DNA from: Shewanella abyssi
Lineage (GTDB): Bacteria; Pseudomonadota; Gammaproteobacteria; Enterobacterales; Shewanellaceae
Assembly: GCF_023284025.1 (NCBI RefSeq)
Contig: NZ_JAKIKR010000040.1
Coordinates: 1 to 47,191, forward strand
Reading direction: 5' to 3'
Length of the DNA stretch: 47,191 nt
Position numbers and translations under genes: made by a program
Notes under the pieces: generated by a model
Databases searched by the model: none
What the model was told of the DNA's origin: nothing
The model's input: the letters and a program-made list of their open reading frames with translations, nothing else
Shown here: one piece after another, positions 20,605-30,485 of the stretch
Numbering within the stretch: the first letter of the stretch is position 1
How the letters are laid out: each line of letters opens with the position of its first letter

Positions 20605-21762
20605 ATGTCCAATCCAGCTCAACGAGCCAATAAGCTTTTTGTACAAACTTTCGGCACTCTAGCTGATGCGCTCTATGCGGCTCCAGGACGAGTCAATTTA
20701 ATTGGTGAGCATACCGACTACAATGACGGTTTTGTGCTGCCAGCGGCGATTAACTTTCACACCATTATTGCCATAAAGCGTCGTGAGGATAACAAATTCC
20801 GCGCAGTCTCAGATGCCTTTCCCGGTGAGATGAAAGAGTGGACCTTCGGTGAAGAGGGCGATACGCCACAATCAATAGAATGGGCTGATTACCTTAAAGG
20901 TTTTAGTGCCGCTATGGCGATATCAGGCTTGGCTCCTAAAGGGCTCGATTTGGCCATTGTCAGTAATGTTCCTCTCGGTGCAGGCCTCTCCTCTTCTGCC
21001 GCGTTAGAGGTCGCTTTTGGTACTGCAGTTAATGACGCGAACCAGATTAGACTGTCGCCTCTGGCTATCGCCCAGCTGGCACAGCGGGGCGAAAATCACT
21101 ACGTCGGTTGCGCCTGCGGCATTATGGATCAGATGATAAGTGCGCTAGGTCAGCAAGATCATGCATTGTTAATCGACTGCCTCGATCTCGATAGTGAAGC
21201 AGTAAGCATTCCCGATAATTTAAGCCTGATTATTATTAACTCTAATGTTAAGCGTGGTTTGGTTGAGTCTGAGTACAACCTGCGCCGCGAACAGTGTGAA
21301 CAAGTCGCACAACACTTCAAATTAGATTCGCTGCGTCACCTTGAACTCACAGCGCTTGAAGCGGCAAAAAATGAGCTTAGCGATGTTTGTTATCGACGTG
21401 CAAGACATGTTATCACCGAGAATCGCCGAACTCAAAATGCCGCATGGGCGCTGGAATCTGGCAATATACCCCAGCTAAGTACATTGATGGCCGAGTCACA
21501 CATCTCTATGCGTGATGATTTTGAGATCACCGTGCCTGAAATCGATTTTCTGGTAGAGATCATATCCAAGGTCATTGGCGAAAAAGGCGGTGTACGGATG
21601 ACGGGGGGGGGCTTTGGTGGTTGTGTCGTCGCCCTCGTTGATCATGAGCTAACTGATGCAGTTGTGGCCGCTGTTGAAAATAAGTATTTAGAAAAAACCG
21701 GCATAGAAGCCGCTATCTATCTATGCTCCGCCTCTGATGGCGCCAAACGACTGGATAACTAA
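20605..21762 (+). CDS. galK: Galactokinase
   Basis: 385 aa, close to E. coli GalK (382). It phosphorylates alpha-D-galactose with ATP, the entry step of the Leloir pathway, in the cytoplasm. GHMP-kinase motifs are intact: the galactokinase signature GRVNLIGEHTDYNDGF near residue 28, the ATP-binding PLGAGLSSSAALEVAFG, the catalytic Asp region CGIMDQMISALGQ, and the third motif RMTGGGFGGCVVALV. The G-run at 21602-21611 (GGGGGGG within GGGGGGGCTTT) encodes the third motif and is a possible slippage tract, though the frame here is intact. Confidence 0.97.
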   Translation: MSNPAQRANKLFVQTFGTLADALYAAPGRVNLIGEHTDYNDGFVLPAAINFHTIIAIKRREDNKFRAVSDAFPGEMKEWTFGEEGDTPQSIEWADYLKGFSAAMAISGLAPKGLDLAIVSNVPLGAGLSSSAALEVAFGTAVNDANQIRLSPLAIAQLAQRGENHYVGCACGIMDQMISALGQQDHALLIDCLDLDSEAVSIPDNLSLIIINSNVKRGLVESEYNLRREQCEQVAQHFKLDSLRHLELTALEAAKNELSDVCYRRARHVITENRRTQNAAWALESGNIPQLSTLMAESHISMRDDFEITVPEIDFLVEIISKVIGEKGGVRMTGGGFGGCVVALVDHELTDAVVAAVENKYLEKTGIEAAIYLCSASDGAKRLDN

Positions 21763-21783
21763 GCACTAACGGAACACGGATTA

Positions 21784-21795
21784 GAATACGTATTC
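21784..21795. promoter_or_regulatory. 12-bp palindrome between galK and galM
   Basis: GAATACGTATTC is a perfect palindrome 67 bp before the galM start. It differs from the TGTATACA core seen before lacZ and galK. Possible regulatory site, not identified. Confidence 0.25.
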
Positions 21796-21862
21796 ATCTT
21801 GCCAAATCAAAATGTTAGTCACAAAATAGAACATTGTAATCTTTTAACAAGGATAAACTATC

Positions 21863-22894
21863 ATGGTACGTTTTCGCCCTCTAGACCCTTGGATCGATCC
21901 CCGTGGTGGCCAAATTGAACGGGTTCGAATAGATAACGGCACCATAGCGTTAGAGGTTCTGAGTTTAGGCGGTATCATCCGCTCGCTGTGGACCCCAGAC
22001 CGAGATGGCGAGCGTGGCAATATCGTTTTAGGTTGTGACAGTGTCAGTGACTATTTAGCGCAAGATGCACATTTAGGCGCAATTGCTGGCCGCTATGCCA
22101 ATCGCATTGCCAACGGACAATTCTCCGCTGATGGTCAGCGATACCAGCTCGATATCAATCAGGACAGCAATTGTCTACATGGTGGCAAAGAGGGTTTCAG
22201 TCGCAAGCACTGGCATTTAGGTCAGCTGCCTGATGGAGTTCGCTTAAGCTTAGTCAGTGCCGATGGTGATATGGGCTTTCCCGGCAAGTGCACTGTCCAG
22301 TTAGATTATCGTCTGGTGGGCAATAACCTCTACGTAGAGATGCTTGCCAGTACCGATAAAACCTGCCCAATAAGCCTTACGCAGCATAGTTACTTTAATT
22401 TGGATGGCAGCAGCAGTAGCTTGCAACACGCCCTACAAGTTGATGCTACTCAATACCTAGCGATGAATGACGTAGGTGTACCCACACAAATATGCGACAG
22501 CCGTAATACTGCGCTCGATCTGCAACAAGCCAAACCCTTACAGTCGTTTATAGGCGCAGAAGAGTTTACAGCCACATCAGGGATAGATCATTGTTACCTG
22601 TTACCCAAAACTGAGCCGCAACTACAAAGATTCGGTCGTTTAAGCTCTACGGTAAGTGGCCGTGGCATGACCCTCTATACCAATCAACCCAGTGTTCAGG
22701 TGTACGGAGCTAACTGTTTACAGGGTACTATAGGGAAAAATCAACAGCCGTTAGCGCAATATCAAGGGCTGTGTATCGAACCTCAACAAGTACCCGATGC
22801 GCCTAACCAAGCCAAAATTGCCGGTGATGGATTAATTCGACCTGGTGAAATTTATCACCATATCAGCCGTTATCAATTTGATCGCGACGCCTAG
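21863..22894 (+). CDS. galM: Galactose mutarotase (aldose 1-epimerase)
   Basis: 343 aa. GalM interconverts the beta and alpha anomers of galactose so that GalK can use it; LacZ releases the beta anomer. Family marks: LGCDSVSDYLAQDAHLGAIAGRYANRIANG, CLHGGKEGFSRKHW, the catalytic His in LTQHSYFNLDG, the substrate loop GIDHCYLL and the catalytic Glu in CIEPQQVPDAPNQ. The ATG is preceded by AAGGATAA. It closes the lac/gal group and its stop codon overlaps that of the convergent gene within the palindrome CTAG. Confidence 0.95.
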   Translation: MVRFRPLDPWIDPRGGQIERVRIDNGTIALEVLSLGGIIRSLWTPDRDGERGNIVLGCDSVSDYLAQDAHLGAIAGRYANRIANGQFSADGQRYQLDINQDSNCLHGGKEGFSRKHWHLGQLPDGVRLSLVSADGDMGFPGKCTVQLDYRLVGNNLYVEMLASTDKTCPISLTQHSYFNLDGSSSSLQHALQVDATQYLAMNDVGVPTQICDSRNTALDLQQAKPLQSFIGAEEFTATSGIDHCYLLPKTEPQLQRFGRLSSTVSGRGMTLYTNQPSVQVYGANCLQGTIGKNQQPLAQYQGLCIEPQQVPDAPNQAKIAGDGLIRPGEIYHHISRYQFDRDA

Positions 22895-23334
22895 TCATCA
22901 AAATCGTCATTTGACCAACCTCGGTCAAAATCAACTTCATCAGTCGACTCGGCTTCTAACTCAGACTCAGCTTCGGATTCAGCTTCAGCTTCAGGCTCAA
23001 TAATGGGTTCAGGTTTAGCTCTTTTAACCACACTAGCTTTGGGATTATTGGCTTCTACCCAGCCAGAATGCTGCTCCATAAATACATCTCGAGCAACATT
23101 CCAAGCAGCGCCAAAATTTGCCTCTGCAGTCGCTAATGCTGCACCTGATAACTCATGTAAATTGGGCTTAACAATCCCTTCCGCATACTCAATAATGGCG
23201 TCACGAGTCGTATTATAAAAGTAAACTCTACCTGCAGATGCCTCAGGGAATTGTTTATCATAAATGATCACCGTATTACCACGAGACGTTACCAGCTCAC
23301 CGTACCAAACAGGTTTTTTTGACGAATTATACAT
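22891..23334 (-). CDS. Hypothetical protein with acidic tail
   Basis: 147 aa from ATG at 23334 (MYNSSKKPVWYGEL), with AAGGG 11 bases upstream; a TTG at 23343 would add three residues. Residues 1-105 look like a compact folded domain (VWYGELVTSRGNTVIIYDKQ, GRVYFYNTTRDAIIEYAEG). After a short basic stretch there is an acidic low-complexity tail of alternating Glu, Ala and Ser residues ending DRGWSNDDFDD. No signal peptide, no membrane segment, no recognised family. Convergent with galM, sharing the CTAG stop overlap. Confidence 0.65.
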   Translation of the reverse strand: MYNSSKKPVWYGELVTSRGNTVIIYDKQFPEASAGRVYFYNTTRDAIIEYAEGIVKPNLHELSGAALATAEANFGAAWNVARDVFMEQHSGWVEANNPKASVVKRAKPEPIIEPEAEAESEAESELEAESTDEVDFDRGWSNDDFDD

Positions 23335-23343
23335 ATATGCCAA

Positions 23344-23875
23344 TGCCCTTAAATCAACACATACCCAAAACTTATAAAGTAAATGTTACTGTCATTTACT
23401 TCGGTTTACTCAATGGCTCACATTGAGATTTCAGCCATATCTTGGCAGTTTATTGCTATATTTCAGTAGCAGAATATGTGGAATTAGCATGAACTGATTG
23501 AAACATAATTCAGCTATTTCGCTGCTATTATCGAATTTAGTTCAAAGCCGTCGTTATTCAAGTTTTTATCTACGAATAAATTCGAACAATAGGGTGGATA
23601 ACAAAAAACCATCTTTATATCAACATCTTGAATGGCACGTTAAAATTGTATATTTGCATTAATTCGAAACTACATAGTGTTCTGACAACATGACAGAATG
23701 ATGTCAGGCTAAAAACCTGTCTCTACATTCCACCTCTGAGTGAAACTCTTTATTTAATCCCAAGCTAAACAGGTAGCCTGACACGAGTTATGCACAGTGA
23801 ATTTACCAGCGTCTGCAGCTTTTCTTTGTTAGACTGCGGGGTCATTCATCATCCAAAAGCGCTACAGATACTATT
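23344..23875. other. 532-bp gene-free region with a long inverted repeat
   Basis: No convincing gene. The notable structure is TGTCAGGCTA at 23702-23711 with CCTGT at 23716-23720, pairing with ACAGGTAGCCTGACA at 23769-23783: 15 paired bases with a 4-nt bulge and a loop of about 48 nt. It could be a small structured RNA or a terminator-like or protein-binding dyad upstream of the solute-binding protein gene. The rest is AT-rich and featureless to me. Confidence 0.4.
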
Positions 23876-24610
23876 TTGAAGCTGAAATTATTATTCCTTC
23901 TGAGCTTAAGTTTTTCGGCCCAAGCTGAGCAGATAGTTATTGCATCTGATATCTGGTGCCCCTACATCTGTGCTGACGATTCAGGTTATTTAGTTGAACT
24001 GACTCAACAGGCATTTTTAACCGTCGGCGTTAGCGCTAAGTTTGAAACCATTCCCTTTCAAAGAGCCCTAAGGCTGGCGCAGAGAGACCGAATTCATGCG
24101 GTGCTGGCAGTCTCAGCTGAACATATTGAACGCTTTAAATTGCAAACATCTAATATAGCGCTAGGCCAGTACAGCAATGACTTTTACGTGCATAGCTCCA
24201 ATGACTGGCAATACTCAGCATTTACCGATCTTAAGGGTAAGGCGCTTGCCAGTATTTTAGGTTATGACTATGGCGACAAGATTAATCAATATCTAAAACA
24301 AAGCACTTCTAGTTATCGAGCCTCCGGTGAAACCCCCTTAAAGACCAACTTAAACCTGCTTAGAAAAGATCGAGTCGATGTGTTACTGGGAAATAGGTAT
24401 GTGATAGCACACACCGCAAAGGCATTTGGCTACTCTGAGGATATTAAGTTTGCCGGAAGCGAAGGGATCTCCACTCCTCTCTACGTGGGGTTTAGCCATA
24501 AAGACCTCGAAAATAACTATCAGGATAAGTTTGCTGAAGGGATAGAAAACATCAAGCAATCAGGTCAATATCAAGCCATTTTAGATAAATACCATATCGA
24601 GCCATGGTAA
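23876..24610 (+). CDS. Periplasmic solute-binding protein (SBP_bac_3-like)
   Basis: 244 aa. The signal peptide is MKLKLLFLLSLSFSAQA followed by mature EQIVIASDIWCPY. The mature part has the two-lobed amino-acid-binding-protein pattern: DSGYLVELTQQAF, VLAVSAEHIERF, FTDLKGKALASILGYDYG and DVLLGNRYVIAHTAKAFG, ending SGQYQAILDKYHIEPW. The start is TTG without a clear ribosome-binding site, but no other start keeps the signal peptide. There is no permease or ATPase gene beside it, so it is an orphan binding protein of the kind common in Shewanella and Vibrio; its ligand is unknown. Confidence 0.8.
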   Translation: MKLKLLFLLSLSFSAQAEQIVIASDIWCPYICADDSGYLVELTQQAFLTVGVSAKFETIPFQRALRLAQRDRIHAVLAVSAEHIERFKLQTSNIALGQYSNDFYVHSSNDWQYSAFTDLKGKALASILGYDYGDKINQYLKQSTSSYRASGETPLKTNLNLLRKDRVDVLLGNRYVIAHTAKAFGYSEDIKFAGSEGISTPLYVGFSHKDLENNYQDKFAEGIENIKQSGQYQAILDKYHIEPW

Positions 24611-24660
24611 CGACTGCAATAACTACAACAGTAACGACCACTGCCGTAGAGCCCATATGA

Positions 24661-24688
24661 AAAAGCCGAACATTGTTGCTCGGCTTTT
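24661..24688 (+). terminator. Terminator of the solute-binding protein gene
   Basis: GCCGA (24665-24669) pairs with TCGGC (24680-24684), preceded by A residues and followed by TTTT. Confidence 0.7.
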
Positions 24689-24808
24689 ACGTTAAGCATT
24701 ATAAGTTAACGCGCTTTCTCAACCACACGCCGGATCGACCCAACGTACTTATTAGCTTAACTCATTTAAACTAAGTTGCAGCCTTCACCTTTAAGATAAA
24801 ATCCTGAT

Positions 24809-24834
24809 AAAAAACCCAGCTTTTATGCTGGGTT
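24809..24834 (-). terminator. Terminator of ssb
   Basis: Minus strand: AACCCAGC, loop ATAAAA, GCTGGGTT running into a T-run; it lies about 50 bp beyond the ssb stop codon. Confidence 0.85.
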
Positions 24835-24881
24835 CATATATGGTTTGAGCTTTAAATTTACAGTTTTACATTATACGTTTC

Positions 24882-25559
24882 CTAGAACGGGATATCGTCA
24901 TCCCAACCGTCATCCAAATCTGGAGTCACATTCTGCTGTGGCTGCGGAGCAGGACGCTGCTGAGGTGCAGCCTGAGGCTTAGGTGCATAACCACCTTGAG
25001 CAGGAGCCGCTTGCTGTGGAGCTGACTGTTGTGGTTGCTGGTAACCGCCTTGCTGAGGAGCTGCTTGCTGTGGCTTAGGTGCATAACCACCTTGCTGAGG
25101 AGCTGCTTGCTGTGGCTTAGGTGCATAACCACCCTGTTGCGGCGCTTGCTGCTGTTGTGGTTGCTGGTATCCGCCTTGTGCTGGTGCACCAGGAGCTTGA
25201 CCTTGACCTTGACCACGACCACCTAACATTTGCATTTGACCGCCTTGATCGACAACAACTTCAGTGCTGTAACGATCTTGACCGCTTTGGTCTTTCCACT
25301 TACGTGTCTGTAGTTTTCCTTCAAGGTAAACTTGAGAACCTTTACGCAGGTATTCACCTGTGATTTCGGCCAATTTGCCAAACATCACTACGCGGTGCCA
25401 TTCTGTGCGCTCTTGCTTTTGACCACTTTGATCTTTCCAAGATTCACTTGTCGCCACGGTAATGTTGGCTACGGCATTGCCGTTCGGCATGTAACGAACT
25501 TCAGGATCTTGTCCTAAATTACCTACCAAAATTACTTTATTGACACCACGACTGGCCAT
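24882..25559 (-). CDS. ssb: Single-stranded DNA-binding protein
   Basis: 225 aa from [22 protein letters not shown] lies 6 bases before this ATG, so the longer reading frame (five more residues) is rejected. The OB-fold covers residues 1-110 ([40 protein letters not shown]). The linker is unusually repetitive: three near-identical [14 protein letters not shown] blocks plus GGYQQPQQ blocks. The C-terminus is the canonical acidic tip DDDIPF that recruits repair and replication partners. It lies 32 bp after the YajR-like MFS gene on the same strand, with uvrA divergent to both. Confidence 0.97.
   Translation of the reverse strand: MASRGVNKVILVGNLGQDPEVRYMPNGNAVANITVATSESWKDQSGQKQERTEWHRVVMFGKLAEITGEYLRKGSQVYLEGKLQTRKWKDQSGQDRYSTEVVVDQGGQMQMLGGRGQGQGQAPGAPAQGGYQQPQQQQAPQQGGYAPKPQQAAPQQGGYAPKPQQAAPQQGGYQQPQQSAPQQAAPAQGGYAPKPQAAPQQRPAPQPQQNVTPDLDDGWDDDIPF
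25029..25150. repeat. Internal direct repeats in the ssb linker
   Basis: A 48-bp block containing GAGGAGCTGCTTGCTGTGG followed by CTTAGGTGCATAACCACC is repeated in tandem, with diverged copies on either side (for example near 24960). It encodes the [14 protein letters not shown] units of the flexible linker and is a likely site of length variation between strains. Confidence 0.75.
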
Positions 25560-25591
25560 TGAAATCTCCTGCAATATTTATAAATTTTTCA

Positions 25592-26959
25592 CTAATTGAC
25601 AGAGCCTAACACAGCTCTGGCTTCTCTCAAATCGAAATGGTCATCTACTTTTAAATAAGCCACTTTCTCTTCGAGTACCACTATGGCTTCAGCGACGCCA
25701 GTTAACGCTGACAGCTCTGTTGCCATTACTTTTGCGCCCTGTCTATCACTGACATCGGCCTCTAGTGTATAACTCTTCAAAAGCACTGGATTTTGCATAC
25801 CAAAAGTGAGTAAAAACCAAATGCCCATTAAACCTAACGCAACCGCAAACACCCCTTCCGCGCCAACGAGCTGATAGGCGCCGCCGCCTAATAAGCCACC
25901 GCAAAATGCGCCTAAAAACTGACTGGTAGAATATACGCCCATGGCTGAGCCTTTATCACCTACCGGACAAAACTTAGCAATCAGGCTCGGTAGAGAAGCT
26001 TCAAGGTAATTAAAACCGGTAAAGAACAACACCACTGCAATAGCCAATACCGTCAGGTTGTCGGCAAATAGTGCCATCGAACCCAGTGCGACCATCATGA
26101 TCAATAGTGCAACTTGAAACATCGCTTTAGTATTGTTGCGCTTAACGCCAATGATAATCAGCGGCACCATTAAGAAGAAAGCGATCATAAATGCTGGGAA
26201 ATACAGCATCCAATGCTCCTCTTTGACTAATCCTGCATCGACTAAGTCTAATGGAAGCGCGACAAACACCGCTGTTAGCACTAGGTGCAGAATAAAGATG
26301 CCCGCATCCAGTCTAAACAGTTGCGGATCAACCAGCATGCGACGCAGCTTTTCAGGTGCAGCGACGGTGTCACCTTTTGGTGCTTGTGAAATAGGGGTTG
26401 GCACTAATAGCTGGACGATTAGCATGCCTAAAACAGCTAAGCCAGCGGTCATAAAGAACAGACCTGATAGGCCTACGTGCTGGGCAACGATGGGACCCAC
26501 TAAGAGTGACAGTGCAAAGGAAAATCCAATACACATGCCGATAATGGCCATCACTTTAGTACGTTGTTCATCACGGGTTAAATCAGCGGCTAATGCCAGT
26601 ACGGCGGCGGCAATCGCGCCCATACCTTGTATGGCACGCCCAGCCACTACGCCATAAATGGTGTCAGCATTAGCGGCAACAAGACTACCGAGAGCGAAGA
26701 TCAGTAAGCCAATCAAAATGATAGGTTTACGACCATATTTGTCAGATAAGATCCCCATAGGGATTTGCAGAATTGCTTGCGTTAAGCCATAGGCACCAAT
26801 AGCAATACCCACCCATAATGGTGAGAAGCCTTCTAGATGTTGCCCATAAAGTGCGAAGACGGGCATGATCATAAATAGACCCATCATGCGCAAGCCAAAT
26901 ACACTGGCTAAAGAAAACGCGACCTTTTTCTCAGTTTTTGAAAGTCCGTTATTGGCCAT
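25592..26959 (-). CDS. MFS transporter, YajR-like
   Basis: 455 aa. Twelve membrane segments of the major facilitator superfamily, with motif A as GILSDKYGRKP between helices 2 and 3 and GRAIQGMGAIAAAVLALAADLTRDEQRTK in the first half. After the last helix a cytoplasmic domain of about 65 residues follows (MATELSALTGVAEAIVVLEEKVAYLKVD), a ferredoxin-like fold characteristic of YajR-type drug/proton antiporters. The substrate is unknown. The start ATG has a GGGGG-type site. It is upstream of ssb by 32 bp, likely cotranscribed, and divergent from uvrA. Confidence 0.88.
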   Translation of the reverse strand: MANNGLSKTEKKVAFSLASVFGLRMMGLFMIMPVFALYGQHLEGFSPLWVGIAIGAYGLTQAILQIPMGILSDKYGRKPIILIGLLIFALGSLVAANADTIYGVVAGRAIQGMGAIAAAVLALAADLTRDEQRTKVMAIIGMCIGFSFALSLLVGPIVAQHVGLSGLFFMTAGLAVLGMLIVQLLVPTPISQAPKGDTVAAPEKLRRMLVDPQLFRLDAGIFILHLVLTAVFVALPLDLVDAGLVKEEHWMLYFPAFMIAFFLMVPLIIIGVKRNNTKAMFQVALLIMMVALGSMALFADNLTVLAIAVVLFFTGFNYLEASLPSLIAKFCPVGDKGSAMGVYSTSQFLGAFCGGLLGGGAYQLVGAEGVFAVALGLMGIWFLLTFGMQNPVLLKSYTLEADVSDRQGAKVMATELSALTGVAEAIVVLEEKVAYLKVDDHFDLREARAVLGSVN

Positions 26960-27153
26960 TGCCCCCGCCCTGATCAGTGAACTCTAAATAAGTCGCGCAG
27001 TCTACCACGAAGTTTTTCATTAGCCCAAAAGGAAAAGTAAAAGATGTATAGTGATACCACCTTTTGGGATGTTTCCAGCGAAGTCCCATGCTCGCTTGGT
27101 TTTCCTTATAAACGTAGCAAACTCGTTATTCCCCCCTACAATTGATCACTTAC

Positions 27154-27175
27154 TTTGTCTATTGCCATAGACAAA
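27154..27175. promoter_or_regulatory. Perfect 9-bp-arm dyad upstream of uvrA
   Basis: TTTGTCTAT (27154-27162), spacer TGCC, ATAGACAAA (27167-27175). It lies 50 bp before the uvrA start. TTGATC at 27142 and CATAGA within the dyad are spaced like -35 and -10 boxes, so a bound protein would block the promoter. It does not fit the LexA consensus CTG-N10-CAG. Confidence 0.45.
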
Positions 27176-27224
27176 TTTGTGAGATACTTAACCACTTTTT
27201 TCGGCTTTGAGATCTGAACGCTAG

Positions 27225-30065
27225 ATGGAATATATTGAAGTACGTGGCGCTCGAACCCACAATCTTAAAAACATCAACCTAACCATTCCCCGTAATAAAC
27301 TAATTGTTATCACCGGGCTATCGGGTTCAGGTAAATCCTCTTTGGCATTCGATACCTTGTATGCAGAGGGGCAACGACGCTATGTAGAGTCATTGTCGGC
27401 CTACGCACGTCAGTTTTTAAGTTTGATGGAAAAGCCCGATGTTGATCACATCGAAGGCTTAAGCCCCGCTATTTCTATCGAGCAAAAATCGACCTCTCAC
27501 AACCCACGTTCAACCGTGGGTACCATTACCGAAATATATGATTACCTAAGACTGCTTTTTGCCCGAGTCGGCGAACCGCGCTGCCCTACCCATGGCGAAC
27601 CGTTGGCAGCGCAAACCGTCAGCCAAATGGTCGACAAAGTACTTGAGATGCCCGAAGGCAGCCGCCTGATGCTACTTGCGCCAGTGGTTAACGCTCGTAA
27701 AGGTGAACACGTAAAGCTACTCGAGAGCCTGTCGGCGCAGGGTTATATCCGTGCTCGCATTGACGGTGAAGTGTGGGATTTAACCGATCCACCAGAGCTC
27801 GACCTACACGTAAAACACACTATCGAAGTGGTAGTGGATCGCTTTAAGGTCCGTGATGATATTAAGCAGCGTTTAGCTGAGTCATTCGAAACCGCACTCG
27901 AGCTATCCGGTGGCATTGCCAAAATCACCAGTATGGATCCAGTTGAAGGTAACGCTAAAGCAGAAGTGCATGTCTTTTCGGCTAACTTTGCCTGCCCGGT
28001 ATGTGGCTACTCTATGGCCGAGCTTGAGCCGCGCATCTTCTCGTTCAACAATCCCGCAGGGGCTTGCCAAACTTGTGATGGTCTTGGCGTTCAGCAGTAT
28101 TTCGATCCAGAAAGAGTGATAACTAATACCGAGTTGTCGCTGGCAGGTGGTGCCATTCGAGGCTGGGATAGACGTAACTTCTATTACTTCCAAATGCTCA
28201 CCTCGTTAGCAGATCACTACAAGTTTGATATCGAAAAACCCTTCGAGCAGCTAACGGATGATGTTATAAAATTGGTCCTTTATGGCTCAGGCACCCAAAG
28301 CATTGCGTTCAAATACATTAATGACCGCGGCGATGTCGTCGTCAGAAATCACCCTTTCGAGGGGATTTTAAATAACATGGATAGACGTTACCGCGAAACA
28401 GAATCTAATGCGGTACGCGATGAGCTCCACAAGTTTGTTAATACTCAATCTTGCAAAAGCTGTGGTGGCTCACGCTTGCGTGAAGAAGCACGTAACGTTT
28501 TCATTGATGATCTAAACCTGCCCGTGTTAACGCATTGGTCTATTGGTGAAGCCATGGACTATTTTGACAAGCTCGAGTTAACAGGCCAGCGTGCGCAAAT
28601 AGCCGATAAGATCTTAAAAGAGGTGCGCGATCGTTTAGGCTTCCTGGTGAATGTCGGTCTAAATTACCTTAGCTTATCTCGCTCTGCTGATACCCTTTCG
28701 GGCGGCGAAGCCCAGCGAATTCGTCTAGCAAGCCAAATTGGCGCCGGACTTGTGGGCGTGATGTACGTATTAGATGAGCCCTCTATTGGCTTACATCAGC
28801 GTGATAATGAGCGTTTGTTGCAAACCCTTATTCACCTGCGCGATCTCGGTAATACCGTGATTGTGGTTGAGCATGACGAAGATGCTATCCGCATGGCTGA
28901 TCACGTGATAGATATTGGCCCCGGTGCTGGTGTGCACGGTGGCCAAGTCATTGGCGAAGGCACTGTTGAAGATTTATTGGCGTGTAAAGAGTCTATTACT
29001 GGCCAATACTTATCCGGTGAAAAACAGATCCACATTTCAACGGAACGAACCGAATTTAATCCTGAGCAAGTAATCGAGCTGTTTGGCGCCTCAGGTAATA
29101 ACTTACAAGATGTAGATTTACAGATCCCTGTCGGACTGTTCACTTGTATTACCGGAGTTTCCGGCTCAGGTAAATCGACCCTAATCAACGACACCTTTTA
29201 TAAAATCGCCCATATCGAGTTAAACGGTGCAACCGTCGATGAGCCGTCACCCTACAAGAGTATTGTCGGTATGGATCATTGCGATAAAGTAGTCGATATT
29301 GATCAGAGTCCAATTGGCCGTACACCGCGCTCTAACCCCGCGACCTATACCGGGATTTTCACCCCAATTCGTGAACTGTTTGCTGCAACCCAGGAATCAC
29401 GTACTCGCGGTTATCTACCAGGGCGGTTCTCATTTAACGTCAAAGGCGGACGTTGTGAAGCATGCCAAGGTGATGGACTGATTAAAGTGGAGATGCACTT
29501 TTTACCCGATGTTTATGTGCCCTGTGATGACTGTAAGGCGCAACGCTATAACCGTGAAACGTTAGACGTACGCTTTAAAGGTAAAAACATCCACGAAGTG
29601 CTGCAGATGACGGTAGAGGAAGCAAGACCCTTCTTCGATGCGATCCCGGCGGTGGCGCGTAAGTTACAGACACTCATGGATGTTGGCTTGTCCTATATCC
29701 GTTTAGGGCAAAGCGCGACCACGCTTTCTGGCGGCGAAGCCCAGCGGGTAAAGCTAGCGAAAGAGCTGTCTAAACGTGACACAGGTAAGACGCTGTACAT
29801 ATTGGACGAACCTACCACGGGTTTGCACTTTGCAGACATCCAGCTCTTACTTGATGTATTGCACCGCCTTAAATCCCATGGCAATACGATTGTGGTCATT
29901 GAGCATAATTTGGATGTGATTAAGACTGCTGATTGGATCATCGATCTCGGTCCTGAAGGGGGCTCTGGTGGTGGAACAATCTTGGTTGCAGGCACTCCTG
30001 AGCAGGTTGCTGAAAATACTCAATCTCATACCGCACGCTTCTTAAAGCCGCTGTTAGCAAAATAA
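27225..30065 (+). CDS. uvrA: Excinuclease ABC subunit A
   Basis: 946 aa (E. coli 940). UvrA dimers find bulky DNA damage and load UvrB in nucleotide excision repair. Both ABC modules are complete: Walker [14 protein letters not shown] near residue 31 and [13 protein letters not shown] near 644; signatures LSGGEAQRI and LSGGEAQRV; Walker [11 protein letters not shown] and [10 protein letters not shown]. Both zinc modules are present: [20 protein letters not shown] to CQTC, and [19 protein letters not shown] to CDDC. It is divergent from the MFS-ssb pair; in E. coli uvrA and ssb share a LexA-controlled region, but no LexA box was seen here. Confidence 0.98.
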   Translation: MEYIEVRGARTHNLKNINLTIPRNKLIVITGLSGSGKSSLAFDTLYAEGQRRYVESLSAYARQFLSLMEKPDVDHIEGLSPAISIEQKSTSHNPRSTVGTITEIYDYLRLLFARVGEPRCPTHGEPLAAQTVSQMVDKVLEMPEGSRLMLLAPVVNARKGEHVKLLESLSAQGYIRARIDGEVWDLTDPPELDLHVKHTIEVVVDRFKVRDDIKQRLAESFETALELSGGIAKITSMDPVEGNAKAEVHVFSANFACPVCGYSMAELEPRIFSFNNPAGACQTCDGLGVQQYFDPERVITNTELSLAGGAIRGWDRRNFYYFQMLTSLADHYKFDIEKPFEQLTDDVIKLVLYGSGTQSIAFKYINDRGDVVVRNHPFEGILNNMDRRYRETESNAVRDELHKFVNTQSCKSCGGSRLREEARNVFIDDLNLPVLTHWSIGEAMDYFDKLELTGQRAQIADKILKEVRDRLGFLVNVGLNYLSLSRSADTLSGGEAQRIRLASQIGAGLVGVMYVLDEPSIGLHQRDNERLLQTLIHLRDLGNTVIVVEHDEDAIRMADHVIDIGPGAGVHGGQVIGEGTVEDLLACKESITGQYLSGEKQIHISTERTEFNPEQVIELFGASGNNLQDVDLQIPVGLFTCITGVSGSGKSTLINDTFYKIAHIELNGATVDEPSPYKSIVGMDHCDKVVDIDQSPIGRTPRSNPATYTGIFTPIRELFAATQESRTRGYLPGRFSFNVKGGRCEACQGDGLIKVEMHFLPDVYVPCDDCKAQRYNRETLDVRFKGKNIHEVLQMTVEEARPFFDAIPAVARKLQTLMDVGLSYIRLGQSATTLSGGEAQRVKLAKELSKRDTGKTLYILDEPTTGLHFADIQLLLDVLHRLKSHGNTIVVIEHNLDVIKTADWIIDLGPEGGSGGGTILVAGTPEQVAENTQSHTARFLKPLLAK

Positions 30066-30084
30066 AAGAGACCGATTAGCTTAA

Positions 30085-30390
30085 ATGCCCAGTAGTAATA
30101 TTTTATTAACCACAGGCCTAGTGTTTACACTAGGCCTGCTCATTATGGCCGTGGTAGACCCATTATTTGGTCAATGTAGATCAACCAAAGCCCGAGTGAT
30201 CAACAGTGATCAGCAAAGCAGTACTATCGCATTGGCCGATGGATCCATAGCCCTGTTACCCGTGGGTAACCTTGAGATGCACTCGCTGGTCAATGTTGGT
30301 GTAAAACAGCGTTTATTTTCGGGAACTAGCGAATACAAGTTAAAACCACCATCGCCTACACGCTTACCAAATGAGCAACCAAGTGAGTAA
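30085..30390 (+). CDS. Small hypothetical single-pass membrane protein
   Basis: 101 aa, 19 bp after uvrA. One hydrophobic segment (about residues 6-26, ILLTTGLVFTLGLLIMAVV) is followed by DPLFGQCRSTKARVI and a mostly beta-rich soluble part (STIALADGSIALLPVGNLEMHSLVNVGVKQRLFSG) ending in a polar Pro-rich tail. No recognised family. The close spacing suggests cotranscription with uvrA, but there is no further link to repair. Confidence 0.55.
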   Translation: MPSSNILLTTGLVFTLGLLIMAVVDPLFGQCRSTKARVINSDQQSSTIALADGSIALLPVGNLEMHSLVNVGVKQRLFSGTSEYKLKPPSPTRLPNEQPSE

Positions 30391-30485
30391 AAACAGTCGC
30401 TATAGCAAAACTATCTATGTAGGGTTAAAGGTAATGAGCCAGTTGTTTTTGCTGGCATAATCTAAAGACAAGCATAGGGAGTTGC

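Noticed and set aside
25029..25226. Leu-rich frames antisense to the ssb linker
   Set aside because: They come from the complement of Gln/Pro/Gly repeat codons.
27120..27224. LexA (SOS) box upstream of uvrA
   Set aside because: No CTG-N10-CAG match was found; the dyad present there has a different sequence.
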